64,000 bases of DNA from Falsirhodobacter sp051195255 (GCF_051195255.1 NZ_JBNJLK010000001.1:1-64000), one strand, 5' to 3'. Shown: positions 43,118-51,723, counted from the first letter of the stretch. The notes: generated by a model not told the origin, from the letters alone. A program made the numbers and translations.

Positions 43118-44041
43118 ATGCTGACCATCCTGTTTTCCGCCCCCGACGCGCTGTGGAACCAGTACAAGGAGGTGCTGCCCGCCGCCCTGTCCGCCAAGGG
43201 GGTGGACGGGACGCTGGTGCGCGACGCCGATCCCGCGGCGGTCGACTACATCGTCTATGCCCCGAACGACCGGCTGCGCGACTTCACGCCCTTCACGAAG
43301 GCGCGCGCCGTTCTCAGCCTCTTCGCGGGGGTGGACCGGATCGTGGGGAACACCACGCTGACCCAGCCCCTGACGCGGCTCGTTGATCCGGGCCTGGCCG
43401 AGGGGATGGTGGAATGGGTGACGGGGCAGGTGCTGCTGCACCACCTGCATCTGGACCGCAACATCGGCGCAGCACCCCATTGGGTGCAGGACGCGCCGCC
43501 CCTGGCGCGCGACCGCCGCGTGACGCTGCTGGGACTGGGCGAGCTGGGCATGGCCTGCGCCGACCTGCTGCGCGCCCTGCATTTCGACCTGAGGGGGTGG
43601 AGCCGTGGCCGCAAAGACGCCCCCTTCCCCACCTTCCACGGCGCGGGCGGTCTGAAACAGGCGCTGGACGGGGCGGACATCGTGATCACGCTGCTGCCCG
43701 ACACGCCCGCCACGCGGAACATCCTGAACGCCGAAAGCCTGAACTGGCCCGCGCGGGGCGCCGTTGTCATCAATCCCGGCCGCGGACCGCTGATCGACGA
43801 TGACGCGCTGCTGGCCGCGCTGGACGACGGGCGCATCGGCCATGCCGTCCTGGACGTGTTCCGGGTGGAACCGCTGCCCGCCGATCATCCCTATTGGGCG
43901 CATCCGAAGGTCACCGTATCCCCGCACATCGCGGCGGTGTCGCGGCCGAAATCGGCCTCCCTCGTTGTGGCCGAGAACATTCGCCGCGCCGAGGCGGGCG
44001 AGCCGTTGCTGTTCCTCGTGGACCGCAGCCGGGGCTATTGA
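43118..44041 (+). CDS. ghrA: Glyoxylate/hydroxypyruvate reductase A-type 2-hydroxyacid dehydrogenase
   Basis: 307 residues. N-terminal substrate domain, then the NAD(P) Rossmann motif GLGELG (about 144-149), catalytic Arg in NPGRGPLIDDDALLAAL, Glu in FRVEPLPADHPYWAHP and His in SPHIAAVS. The GhrA subgroup lacks the tighter D-isomer-specific first signature and has the LPDTPATRNI segment seen here. Only 9 bp after rodA, but it is probably functionally separate. Confidence 0.85.
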   Translation: MLTILFSAPDALWNQYKEVLPAALSAKGVDGTLVRDADPAAVDYIVYAPNDRLRDFTPFTKARAVLSLFAGVDRIVGNTTLTQPLTRLVDPGLAEGMVEWVTGQVLLHHLHLDRNIGAAPHWVQDAPPLARDRRVTLLGLGELGMACADLLRALHFDLRGWSRGRKDAPFPTFHGAGGLKQALDGADIVITLLPDTPATRNILNAESLNWPARGAVVINPGRGPLIDDDALLAALDDGRIGHAVLDVFRVEPLPADHPYWAHPKVTVSPHIAAVSRPKSASLVVAENIRRAEAGEPLLFLVDRSRGY

Positions 44042-44081
44042 ACCAGAAGCGGGCGAACCCGCCACAAGGAAGGGCAGAAAG

Positions 44082-44633
44082 ATGAAGGGACTGATCCGGG
44101 CCACCGTCGCCGCGGCCATGATCGCCGGCGGCATGGCGGGCGCGCAGGAACTGGGGGCCGAGGATACGGCCCCCCCCTCGGCCGATCGTCCGGCGTCGGA
44201 CCCGTCCGTGGGCGCGGTCACGAACCTGCCTTTGCCCCGCTTCGTGACGCTGAAGACGGGCGAAGGCAACGCCCGCCGCGGTCCCGGCCTGACGCATCGC
44301 ATCGACTGGGTGTTCACGCGCGACGGGATGCCGCTGAAGATCACGGCCGAATACGGCCACTGGCGCCGAGTGGAAGATTACGAGGGCGCGGGCGGCTGGG
44401 TGCATTACGCCCTGCTGTCGGGCACCCGCAGCGCGCTGGTCACGGCGCCGCTGGCCCTGCTGCATTCCAGCCCTTCGGCCGACTCCTCCGTGGTCGTGAA
44501 GGCGGAAAAGGACGTGATCGGCACGCTTCAGGAATGCCAGAAGGACTGGTGCCGCCTGCGGGTCGACGGAAACGAAGGCTGGATCGCCAAGACCGACTTC
44601 TGGGGTGCCGGCGCGGACGAGATCCTGAACTGA
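44082..44633 (+). CDS. Periplasmic SH3-like domain protein
   Basis: 183 residues. Signal peptide about 1-21 (AAAMIAGGMAGAQ), then a Pro/Ser/Asp linker and two bacterial SH3-like repeats: FVTLKTGEGNARRGPGLTHRIDW...WRRVEDYEGAGGWVH (about 54-105) and ALLHSSPSADSSVVVKAE...CRLRVDGNEGWIAK (about 118-172). This SH3 type usually binds peptidoglycan or its stem peptides. AAGGAAGGGCAG upstream. The stop overlaps the CDF gene by one base. Confidence 0.82.
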   Translation: MKGLIRATVAAAMIAGGMAGAQELGAEDTAPPSADRPASDPSVGAVTNLPLPRFVTLKTGEGNARRGPGLTHRIDWVFTRDGMPLKITAEYGHWRRVEDYEGAGGWVHYALLSGTRSALVTAPLALLHSSPSADSSVVVKAEKDVIGTLQECQKDWCRLRVDGNEGWIAKTDFWGAGADEILN

Positions 44634-45514
44634 TGACCGACCATGCCCGCATGACCCTGCGCGCCGGCCTCGCCTCCATCCTCGTGTCAGGAATCCTGGT
44701 CGCGTTGAAGCTGTGGGCCGTGTCTTCCACCGGTGCGCTGTCCATCGCGGCGTCGCTGGCCGACAGCGCGATGGACCTGATGATGTCGCTGGGGGCGATG
44801 ACGGCCCTGCTCTACGCCCAGCGCCCGGCGGACGAAGATCACGCCTTCGGCCATTCCTCGGCCGAGGATATCGCAGCGCTTGGGCAGGCCGTGTTCATCA
44901 CGATCTCGGCCGGGGTGATCGCGGTGGCGGCGGTGCTGCGGCTGCTGTCGCCCGATCCGCAGCCGCTGGCGGCCGAAGGCCAGGGCGTGGCGGTGATGGG
45001 CGTGTCCATCCTGCTGACGCTGCTTCTGGTCTGGTGGCAGGGGCGCGTGGCGGGGCGCACCGGCAACCGCGTCATCTCTGCGGACCGGCTGCATTACCTG
45101 GGCGACCTGATCCCGTCCGTGGGGGCCATCGTGTCGCTGATGGCGTCGGGCCCACTGAACCTGCCGCAGATTGACAGCGTCGTGGCGCTTGCGGCGTCGG
45201 TGTTCATGGTCATCGGGGCCGCCGGGATCGGACGCGGGGCCTTTGACGCGCTGATGGACCGGCAGGCCGATCCCGAACTGCTGGAAGGCATCATGACCCT
45301 GACGCGCAACTGGCCCGAGGTGCGGGGCTTTCACGACCTGAAATCCCGCACCGCCGGCAGCCGCGTCTTCATCCACCTGCACATCGAACTGGACGGCGAC
45401 CTGACGCTGAGGGAGGCGCATGACATCGGCGCGGGCCTGAAGCGCACCATCACGCTTGCCTATCCCCAGACCGACGTCATCATCCACAAGGATGTGGCGG
45501 ATCAAAGGGCCTGA
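44633..45514 (+). CDS. Cation diffusion facilitator (FieF-like) exporter
   Basis: 293 residues with six predicted helices and a C-terminal cytoplasmic domain (from about 210) of metallochaperone-like fold. Metal-site residues are visible as ASLADSAMDL in helix 2 (D47, D51) and DRLHYLGDLIPS in helix 5 (H, D); the His-rich cytoplasmic loop is EDHAFGHSSAED. Zn2+ or Fe2+ export by proton exchange is the family role. Starts at ATG 44633 directly on the upstream stop. Confidence 0.88.
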   Translation: MTDHARMTLRAGLASILVSGILVALKLWAVSSTGALSIAASLADSAMDLMMSLGAMTALLYAQRPADEDHAFGHSSAEDIAALGQAVFITISAGVIAVAAVLRLLSPDPQPLAAEGQGVAVMGVSILLTLLLVWWQGRVAGRTGNRVISADRLHYLGDLIPSVGAIVSLMASGPLNLPQIDSVVALAASVFMVIGAAGIGRGAFDALMDRQADPELLEGIMTLTRNWPEVRGFHDLKSRTAGSRVFIHLHIELDGDLTLREAHDIGAGLKRTITLAYPQTDVIIHKDVADQRA

Positions 45515-45867
45515 CCCACCGGGATGTCGCCCTTTTCCTGCGGATCCTCGCCCTCGTCCTCTTCCAGCATCTCCAGCACCTCGGCGTGGCAGACGTCGAC
45601 GGTGTCCAGCAGCACCTCCTCATCGGCGAAGACGGCGCGGATGTCATAGGCGCAATGGTCGCGCCCGTCCTTGATGGTGAAGGTCTGGATGCCCATGGGG
45701 GTCAGGTCCTCCCCGTTCAGGATGTCCTCTTCCCAGCTGTCGGCGACGGTGGGCGAGGCGTAGAGTTCGGTCATGTTCACCGCCGTGTGGTTCACCAGCG
45801 TGAACTTGCGCAGGTCGGCCAGCGCCGCCGTGGGCAGAAGGATCAGGGCAAGAGCGATCAGGCGCAT
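45502..45867 (-). CDS. Hypothetical periplasmic protein
   Basis: 121 residues. Signal peptide 1-17 (LIALALILLPTAALA). The mature part starts with a beta-rich segment RKFTLVNHTAVNMTELYASP and contains two cysteines (HCAYDI, DVCHAE) that could form a disulfide; the tail is acidic (LEEDEGEDPQEK). I recall similar NxT-start periplasmic proteins in Rhodobacteraceae without known function. It overlaps the CDF gene tail to tail by 13 bp. Confidence 0.7.
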   Translation of the reverse strand: MRLIALALILLPTAALADLRKFTLVNHTAVNMTELYASPTVADSWEEDILNGEDLTPMGIQTFTIKDGRDHCAYDIRAVFADEEVLLDTVDVCHAEVLEMLEEDEGEDPQEKGDIPVGQAL

Positions 45868-45891
45868 GGGGGAACCTCCGGCTGTGGCGCG

Positions 45892-45919
45892 ATCTTAGCA
45901 GGGGTTCGCGCACACTCAA
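45892..45919 (-). promoter_or_regulatory. Candidate sigma-70 promoter of the periplasmic protein gene
   Basis: Minus strand TTGAGT (45914-45919), 16-bp spacer, TAAGAT (45892-45897), 25 bp before the ATG, which has GGAGG upstream. Confidence 0.5.
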
Positions 45920-45956
45920 CCATCGGCTAAAAGGGGCCAAAGCCGAAGGAGCCGCC

Positions 45957-47315
45957 ATGACCGATCCCGCCGAAGCCCGCGCCTTTCTGGACGCCCACCC
46001 GCAGGTGGAGGCGATCGACATCGTGCTGCACGACGCCAATGGCGTGGGCCGGGGCAAGATCATCCGGCGGCACGAGTTGGAGGGGCTGTTCGCCAACGGG
46101 CGGCTGCTGCCGATCTCCATCCTCGGCCTTGATATCTGCGGCGAGGATGTGCACGAAACCGGCCTGATCTGGGACAAGGGCGATGGTGACGTGCGCGCCT
46201 GGCCAATCCCCGGCACGCTGGTGCCCCTGCACGGCACCAACCGGGCCGAGGTGCTGATGGCTGTCCACACGCTGGACGGCGCGCCCATGGGGCCGGACCC
46301 CCGCCACGCGCTGGCCCGGCAGGTGGCGGCGATGGCCGCCGAGGGCCTGCACCCCGCCGGCGCGTTCGAGCTGGAGTTCTTTTTGCTGGCCAATGATCGC
46401 GATTCCCAAGGCCGGGTGCAGCCGGCGCGCGACGTGCTGGACGGACGCGCCACCAAGCGGACGGAGGTCTATTCCGTCGATCACCTGCACGGGATGATGC
46501 CGCTGTTCGACGCGATCTATGCGGGGGCAAAAGCGGCGGGGATCAAGGCCGAAACCATGATCTCGGAATTCGCGCCGGGGCAGTATGAACTGACGCTGCA
46601 CTACCGCCACGACGTGCTGCGCGCCGCCGACGACCTGATCCGCCTGAAGCGCATCGTGCGGGCGCAGGCCCGGGCGCGCGGCGTGACCGCCTGCTTCATG
46701 GCGAAACCGATGGAGGATGTGGCCGGGTCAGGCATGCATTTCCACGTGTCGCTGAACGACGCCGAAGGGCGCAACCTGTTCGCCGAGGATGGCGAGGGCT
46801 GGTCCGACCGCATCCTGCACGCGTTGGGCGGGCTGAAGACGACGATGGCCGAATCGATGCTGGTCTTCGCCCCTCACGCCAATTCCTGGCGGCGGTTTGC
46901 GGCCCAAAGCTATGCCCCGGTGTCGCCCACCTGGGGGGTGAACAACCGCTCGGTCGCGCTGCGGATTCCGGAAGGAGCGAAGACGTCACGGCGGATCGAA
47001 CATCGTCCGGCCGGTGTGGACGCGAACCCCTATCTTGTGGCGGCCACGGTTCTGGCCGGGATCCGGCACGGGTTGCAGCACCGGCTGGACCCGGGGGCGG
47101 AGGTGACGGGGAATGGCTATGACACGCCCCCCGATCCCAACATGCCCGCCGACTGGCGGGACGCGATCCGGCGGGCCGAAACCTCTGCCTTCCTGAGAAC
47201 AGCGCTGGGGGAGGAGATGCACCGCACCTTCTGCGCCATCAAGGCGGCGGAACTGGCGCGCGTGGCCCGCACGATCGCCGATGTCGATTACGACCTTTAC
47301 CTGCACACCGTTTGA
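45957..47315 (+). CDS. Glutamine synthetase-like gamma-glutamyl amine ligase (PuuA-type)
   Basis: 452 residues. N-terminal beta-grasp (VLHDANGVGRGKIIRR) and the GS catalytic barrel: Glu ligands in AFELEFFLL and ISEFAPGQYELTLHY, ATP-site GSGMHFHVSL, NNRSVALRIPEG and RRIEHRPAGVDANPYLVAATVLAG. It is a class lacking the adenylylation Tyr loop of GlnA, and belongs with gamma-glutamylputrescine synthetases. No polyamine genes are adjacent, so the amine substrate is unproven. GAAGGAG precedes the ATG. Confidence 0.82.
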   Translation: MTDPAEARAFLDAHPQVEAIDIVLHDANGVGRGKIIRRHELEGLFANGRLLPISILGLDICGEDVHETGLIWDKGDGDVRAWPIPGTLVPLHGTNRAEVLMAVHTLDGAPMGPDPRHALARQVAAMAAEGLHPAGAFELEFFLLANDRDSQGRVQPARDVLDGRATKRTEVYSVDHLHGMMPLFDAIYAGAKAAGIKAETMISEFAPGQYELTLHYRHDVLRAADDLIRLKRIVRAQARARGVTACFMAKPMEDVAGSGMHFHVSLNDAEGRNLFAEDGEGWSDRILHALGGLKTTMAESMLVFAPHANSWRRFAAQSYAPVSPTWGVNNRSVALRIPEGAKTSRRIEHRPAGVDANPYLVAATVLAGIRHGLQHRLDPGAEVTGNGYDTPPDPNMPADWRDAIRRAETSAFLRTALGEEMHRTFCAIKAAELARVARTIADVDYDLYLHTV

Positions 47316-47971
47316 AGTGCGGCCCGAAGCGCCGCCGCGATGATCGCGGGCACACGCGGGTCGAGGCCTACAGGCTCCAGACGCGGACCGGTGAAGGCCG
47401 CCTGATCGAGGGCGGTGGGCAGATCCTCGATCACATGGCCGCCTTTTGCGGCGAAGAAAGGCAGGCAGGCGGCGTCGGGCATGGTGACCGCCACCTCCGC
47501 GATCTGCGGGGACTGGTCGATGAAGGCGGCGCGGGCAAGCTGGCCCGTTTCCGCCTCGATCCGGGCGGCCATGTCGTGGGCGATCTGCGACGGGGCGGAA
47601 CTGCGGAACGAGCCATGCGCGGCCAGAAGGATGGGCCGGCTTGCCGTACGCGCGAGATCCACCGTCAGCGCCGCTATGGCCGGGTCGGTGCCGAAGGGCG
47701 ACAGGATGCGCCAGTCCTTCCCCCCCGCCTCCGCCAGGCGCTTGGGCAGGTGGGTCTGGGTGAACCAGCCTTCGGCCATGAACAGCGGATAGACCAGCCC
47801 CGGATGGCCAGCCAGCCCCTGCGCCAGGGCGTCAGGCTCGGCCAAGGTGGCAGATCGCACCCTCCAGCCCGGCAGGTGATCCGCGACCTGGGCGGCCAAG
47901 GCGGCAATTTCCGCCGCGGCAGGTGCAGGGTCCGAGGGTTGACCATGGGACACGATCAATGCGGTTGTCAT
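47297..47971 (-). CDS. CbiX/SirB-like sirohydrochlorin chelatase family protein
   Basis: 224 residues with the duplicated half-domain fold of class II chelatases. His in LIVSHGQPSDP (about residue 9) and LAAHGSFRSSAPSQ (about 118) correspond to metal or catalytic positions of CbiX/CbiK proteins. Co2+ or Fe2+ insertion is the family reaction, but no cobalamin or sirohaem genes are nearby and no cobalamin riboswitch is seen, so the role is uncertain. Overlaps the previous gene tail to tail by 19 bp. Confidence 0.7.
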   Translation of the reverse strand: MTTALIVSHGQPSDPAPAAAEIAALAAQVADHLPGWRVRSATLAEPDALAQGLAGHPGLVYPLFMAEGWFTQTHLPKRLAEAGGKDWRILSPFGTDPAIAALTVDLARTASRPILLAAHGSFRSSAPSQIAHDMAARIEAETGQLARAAFIDQSPQIAEVAVTMPDAACLPFFAAKGGHVIEDLPTALDQAAFTGPRLEPVGLDPRVPAIIAAALRAALQTVCR

Positions 47972-48015
47972 GGATCCACTCCTTCCGGTGAAGCAGGGCA
48001 GCGAATGTGTCCTAA

Positions 48016-48044
48016 AAGATACAGTTTGCCCATTTTGTAAACAA
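48016..48044 (-). promoter_or_regulatory. AT-rich intergenic segment with a candidate leftward promoter
   Basis: This 149-bp gap (47972-48120) holds a short AT-rich stretch unlike its surroundings. On the minus strand TTGTTT (48039-48044), 17-bp spacer, TATCTT (48016-48021) could serve the chelatase gene. TATATG at 48045-48050 could be a -10 for the rightward gene, without a matching -35. Confidence 0.35.
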
Positions 48045-48120
48045 TATATGACGCTGACGCCACGGCGTAATGTCGCGGGGCAAAGGATCTTCTTATCCTG
48101 CGCCGACAGGAGAACTTGTT

Positions 48121-48789
48121 ATGCGCCTTCCCAATTTCACCCAGATCGCCGGTGTCGTCACCGTGGCGACCGTTCTTTATCTTCTCATCTCGGTCCTGAC
48201 CACGTCCGATCCCGGCCAGTTCTTCCACGAAGGACATGGGGTGGAGGAGGTGTCCCTCGGGCTCCTGCCCGTCGGCGTTGCCCTGTGGTTCCTGCTGGCA
48301 GGGAAATACCGGTGGCGCGAATGGCAGATCCCCGCTGTTCTGCTGTTGATGATGGCGCGCGAAATGGATTTCGACAAGCGCTTCACCGAGCATGGTCTGC
48401 TGAAACTGACGACCTACACCCATTCCGCCCCGATCCTGACCAAGGTGGTCGGCGGCCTTGCCATCCTGTTCACCCTTTGGGTGATGGCGCGCCTTCTGCG
48501 CCGCAACCTGCCTTTGTGGTGGGCACGCCTGAAGGGCGGCACGATGGACGCCTGGATGATCCTTGGGGCGGCCCTGTGCGGCATCTTCGCAAAAACCTTC
48601 GACGGGCTGGGGCGCAAGTTGCTGGGTCTTGGCATCCATATCCCCGGATCGGTCGACATGCTGGCCGGACGTAGCGAGGAAGTTCTGGAAGCCGTGTGCT
48701 ATTACCTGATCGTGCTCAGCATCGCCCGTCTGGCGGTGCCCGCCATCCGCGCGGCGGCGGGCCTGCCCAACGCCTACGGAACACGGTAA
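48121..48789 (+). CDS. Multi-pass membrane protein of unknown function
   Basis: 222 residues with five or six hydrophobic segments (about 9-27, 44-62, 69-80, 104-121, 142-156, 186-206). Between segments 1 and 2 is FFHEGHGVEE, and segment 3 is followed by MAREMDFDKRFTEHGLLK; conserved-looking His and acidic residues near the membrane surface hint at a metal or proton site, but this is speculation. I do not recognise the family. AGGAG lies 8 bases before the ATG. Stands alone between divergent and convergent neighbours. Confidence 0.7.
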   Translation: MRLPNFTQIAGVVTVATVLYLLISVLTTSDPGQFFHEGHGVEEVSLGLLPVGVALWFLLAGKYRWREWQIPAVLLLMMAREMDFDKRFTEHGLLKLTTYTHSAPILTKVVGGLAILFTLWVMARLLRRNLPLWWARLKGGTMDAWMILGAALCGIFAKTFDGLGRKLLGLGIHIPGSVDMLAGRSEEVLEAVCYYLIVLSIARLAVPAIRAAAGLPNAYGTR

Positions 48790-48806
48790 CCCGCTTCGAT
48801 CATGCC

Positions 48807-49118
48807 TCAGTGGTCGCCGTCGCGCCGCGCGGGCGCGTCCCGGCCGCCGAACCACGAGGCGAGTTCGTCCGCGGCGCGGTCCATCAACCCCCGCTTGTCG
48901 TCCTGATCGTAGGGGGTGTCGTAGCTGCGTCCGAACCCGTTCGGTTCCGCCGCATAGGGATTGTAGTCCCGGCGGGGATTGCCGTCGCTGAAGTCGTCGC
49001 TGGGCCGCTGCGTGCGATAGGGCGCATCAAAGGGAATGGCCTCGTGCTCTGCCAGCGGATGGGCCGGCGCGGGATCGTCTGCATAGGGGCCGGCGGGGCG
49101 CGGGGTCTGGTCCGACAT
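48807..49118 (-). CDS. Hypothetical hydrophilic protein with C-terminal SWFGGRDA motif
   Basis: 103 residues from ATG 49118 (MSDQTPRPAG), chosen over ATG 49133 because GGAGG is placed correctly for it. Highly hydrophilic and low-complexity (Asp, Pro, Arg, Tyr), probably disordered, with a short C-terminal helix DRAADELASWFGGRDAPARR. Similar SWFG.. segments occur in small alphaproteobacterial stress proteins as far as I recall. An EcfG-like promoter lies upstream. Confidence 0.6.
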   Translation of the reverse strand: MSDQTPRPAGPYADDPAPAHPLAEHEAIPFDAPYRTQRPSDDFSDGNPRRDYNPYAAEPNGFGRSYDTPYDQDDKRGLMDRAADELASWFGGRDAPARRDGDH

Positions 49119-49143
49119 GATATCTTCCTCCATCTGGAAGGAA

Positions 49144-49168
49144 AACCTCCGGATGCCGCGGATGTTCC
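49144..49168 (-). promoter_or_regulatory. EcfG-like promoter (one mismatch)
   Basis: Minus strand GGAAC (49164-49168), 16-bp spacer, GGTT (49144-49147) against consensus CGTT. Predicted start near 49136, 18 bases ahead of the ATG at 49118. Confidence 0.4.
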
Positions 49169-49186
49169 GCGCCCTATATCACGGGC

Positions 49187-49750
49187 ATGACACGCTTGCC
49201 TTCCCCATGGTTCGACCGTCCCGCCGAGATGGTCGCCCGCGACCTGATCGGCGCGCAACTTCTGGTGCGCGGCCTTGGCGGCCGCATCACGGAGACGGAG
49301 GCCTATGCCCCCGACGATCCCGCCTCGCACAGCTTTCGCGGCGTGACGCCCCGCAATGCCGGGATGTTCGGCACGCCGGGGCATGCCTATGTCTACCGCT
49401 CCTACGGGATTCACTGGTGCCTGAACGTGGTCTGCACGCCGGGCAGCGCCGTCCTGATCCGGGCGCTGGAACCGTTGCTGGGACTGGAGCTCATGACCGA
49501 ACGCCGGGGACTTCAGGACGTCCGGCGGCTGTGCAACGGCCCGGGCTGCATCGGGCAGGCGCTTGGGCTGGATGGGGCGGACAGCGGAACCGACATTCTG
49601 ACGATCCTGCCCGGCCCCGACCTGCCGGTCGTCACGGGGCCACGGATCGGCATCACGCGCGCCGTGGACCTGCCGTGGCGCTTTGGCGCGAAAGGCTCCC
49701 GCTTTCTTTCGAAGCCGTTTCGGGAACAGGGTGCGCCGCCCGGGGGTTGA
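49187..49750 (+). CDS. DNA-3-methyladenine glycosylase (AAG/MPG type)
   Basis: 187 residues. Removes alkylated and deaminated purines. Family motifs: ARDLIGAQLLVR, ITETEAY with catalytic Glu, NAGMFGTPGHAYVYRSYGIHWCLNVVC and CNGPGCIGQALGL. No ribosome binding site; a TATATC ends 6 bases before the ATG, so the transcript may be nearly leaderless. Confidence 0.92.
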   Translation: MTRLPSPWFDRPAEMVARDLIGAQLLVRGLGGRITETEAYAPDDPASHSFRGVTPRNAGMFGTPGHAYVYRSYGIHWCLNVVCTPGSAVLIRALEPLLGLELMTERRGLQDVRRLCNGPGCIGQALGLDGADSGTDILTILPGPDLPVVTGPRIGITRAVDLPWRFGAKGSRFLSKPFREQGAPPGG

Positions 49751-49775
49751 TACAGGCACCAAGGAGGAGATCACC

Positions 49776-49949
49776 ATGACCGACGCCGTTGGAATCCCGC
49801 AGCCGGGCGATCTGCCGCCCAACGACCTGCCGCCTTTGCCCGAGCCGGACACCTATCCCGATCCGATGCCGGACCCGGATCCGATCCCCCCGGGACAGGA
49901 CCCGGACCTGCCCGAGCCGGGAGAGGTCAATCCCCCGATCTACGGCTGA
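49776..49949 (+). CDS. 57-residue Pro/Asp-rich protein
   Basis: Preceded by a perfect ribosome binding site (AAGGAGG, 8 bases before the ATG), so translation is likely. Twenty of 57 residues are Pro, twelve are Asp or Glu, and there is no Lys, Arg, His or Cys. No signal peptide or membrane segment. Repeated PDP/LPEP units suggest an extended polyproline-type chain. Function unknown; the composition could suit binding of cations or of a basic partner. Confidence 0.65.
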   Translation: MTDAVGIPQPGDLPPNDLPPLPEPDTYPDPMPDPDPIPPGQDPDLPEPGEVNPPIYG

Positions 49950-49957
49950 AACGACCG

Positions 49958-50959
49958 TCAGGCGTTCAGAAGCGCCAGCAGACGACGTTCGTCCAGCTTC
50001 AGGGCGCTGTCGCCTTCAGTCGGCAGCGCCTCCATCAGTTCCAGACGTTCGTTCACGGGCAGATCCGCCAACCCCAGAACGACGGGATGGATGTAGGATT
50101 TGCGGGCGATGGTGGGCGTGTTGGTCAGCGCCTCGGAGGCGGCCATGGCGATGTCCTTTACCGAGAGCTTGCCTTCGGCCGTGCGGGCGGCGGTGAACCC
50201 TGCAAGCGACCCGCCCCATGTGCGGAACGTCTTGGCGGACGCGCCGGTCAGACCGGACGCTTCGGCGATATAGTCGTTCAGGTGATGCGACGACACCGCC
50301 CGGACCTCCCCGTCCTCGTCCACCCAAGTGAACAGGTGCTTGCCCGGAAGATCGCCGATCTGGTGCATGATCCGATGCAGGCGCCGGTCGCGCAGGGTGC
50401 GATTCACGGCCTTGCCGCCCTTGGCGCGGAACTTCAGCCGCACCTCTCCCTCCGACAGCGTCAGGTGCCGGCTGAGAAGCGTGGTCGCCCCGAACGTCTT
50501 GTTTTCCAGAGTGTACGCGGGTGTTCCCGCGCGCAGATAGGTCCGGTCGATCAGCATCACCATCGCGGCGAGGGAGAAGGACAGATCACCCGCCTCCCCC
50601 TTCAGGTCGCGGTCCACGCGTCGGCGCAACTGGCCCAGCGCGGCCCCGAAGGCGGGCAGGTTGCCGTATTTCGCTTCCGATCGCCAATCCGCCCATTCCG
50701 GGTGGTAGCGGTATTGCTTGCGGCCCCGCGCGTCGAAGCCCGTCGCCTGAAGATGGCCATTCGGCAGCGGGCAGATCCACACATTCTGATAGGCGGGGGG
50801 CACCGCCAGCTTCAGGCAGCGGGCGCGTTCCGCTCCGCTCAGCCGCGTGCCGTCGGGGGCCAGAAAGCAGAAGCCCTTGCCAGACTTCCGACGGCGGATC
50901 CCGGGAATGGAATCCTCGACATAAACCAGCCCCTGCGGGACGATGAGATCATTGGGCAT
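49958..50959 (-). CDS. Type IB DNA topoisomerase
   Basis: 333 residues, the poxvirus-like bacterial topo IB. N-terminal beta domain (GLVYVEDSIPGIRRRKSGKGF), catalytic helical domain with Arg in LIDRTYLRAG, KxxN region LKFRAKGGKAVNRTL, FRTWGGSLAG and the nucleophile Tyr289 in RKSYIHPVV. Relaxes supercoils of both signs. ATG 50959 has GAGGAG upstream; the in-frame extension to 51022 lacks homology. Occurs here in addition to TopA. Confidence 0.92.
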   Translation of the reverse strand: MPNDLIVPQGLVYVEDSIPGIRRRKSGKGFCFLAPDGTRLSGAERARCLKLAVPPAYQNVWICPLPNGHLQATGFDARGRKQYRYHPEWADWRSEAKYGNLPAFGAALGQLRRRVDRDLKGEAGDLSFSLAAMVMLIDRTYLRAGTPAYTLENKTFGATTLLSRHLTLSEGEVRLKFRAKGGKAVNRTLRDRRLHRIMHQIGDLPGKHLFTWVDEDGEVRAVSSHHLNDYIAEASGLTGASAKTFRTWGGSLAGFTAARTAEGKLSVKDIAMAASEALTNTPTIARKSYIHPVVLGLADLPVNERLELMEALPTEGDSALKLDERRLLALLNA

Positions 50960-50988
50960 GAAGCGGGCTCCTCTGCGGCGATCAACCG

Positions 50989-51723
50989 TCAGACAGGGGC
51001 CGGAGTTCCACAAACCGGGCAATCCGCCCGCCGATGTGTGGTGATGGTCCGCGTTTCGGCGTAAAGCGCGTCATGGATCAGCAGGCGGTCGCGCAGCGTC
51101 TGGCCCGCGCCGGTCAGATGCTTCACCGCCTCGGTCGCCATCATCGCGCCAAGGACGCCGGGCAGCGGACCGGCCACCCCCGCCTCGGCACAGGTGGGGA
51201 TCAGGTGGGCGGCGGGCGGATGGGGAAAGACGCAGGCATAGCAGGCGGAGCCGTTGCCGAAGAGGCCGATCTGCCCCTCCCACTGCGTCAGGGCGGCGCC
51301 GATCAGCGGCACGTCGGCCGCCACGCAGGCGCGGTTCACGGCATAGCGCGTGTCAAAGCTGTCGGTGCCGTCCAGCACCAGATCCTGCGTGATCGCCTGA
51401 TCGGCGAAGTGGTGCGGGATCGCAGTGATGGCCACGTGGGGGTTCAGGCGGCGCAGGGTTTGGGCGGCGGACTTTGCCTTGTTCTGGCCGATCGCATCCA
51501 GATGCACGATCTGGCGCTGAAGGTTCGACTCCTCCACCACGTCGCCATCCATCACGATGATATGGCCGACCCCGGCCGCCGCCAGATACATCAGTGCCGG
51601 CGCCCCAAGCCCCCCCGCCCCCACGACCAGCACATGCGCGGCCTTCAGGCGCTGCTGCCCCGTGCCGCCGATCTCTCGCAGCAGGATGTGGCGGGAATAG
51701 CGCTGAAGCTCCTCCGGCGTCAT
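50989..51723 (-). CDS. moeB: MoeB/ThiF-type adenylyltransferase
   Basis: Adenylates the C-terminal Gly of a ubiquitin-like sulfur carrier (MoaD or ThiS). 244 residues. Nucleotide loop VVGAGGLGAPALMYLAAAGVG, Asp in VDxD-like VMDGDVVEESNLQRQ, and zinc ligands CYAC and CPVC. The C-terminal rhodanese domain of longer homologues is absent. MoeB versus ThiF cannot be settled from sequence alone. ATG overlaps the dut stop by 4 bp. Confidence 0.85.
   Translation of the reverse strand: MTPEELQRYSRHILLREIGGTGQQRLKAAHVLVVGAGGLGAPALMYLAAAGVGHIIVMDGDVVEESNLQRQIVHLDAIGQNKAKSAAQTLRRLNPHVAITAIPHHFADQAITQDLVLDGTDSFDTRYAVNRACVAADVPLIGAALTQWEGQIGLFGNGSACYACVFPHPPAAHLIPTCAEAGVAGPLPGVLGAMMATEAVKHLTGAGQTLRDRLLIHDALYAETRTITTHRRADCPVCGTPAPV

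Noticed and set aside
47972..48120. Cobalamin riboswitch for the CbiX-like gene
   Set aside because: Gap too short (149 bp) and no B12-box-like sequence seen.
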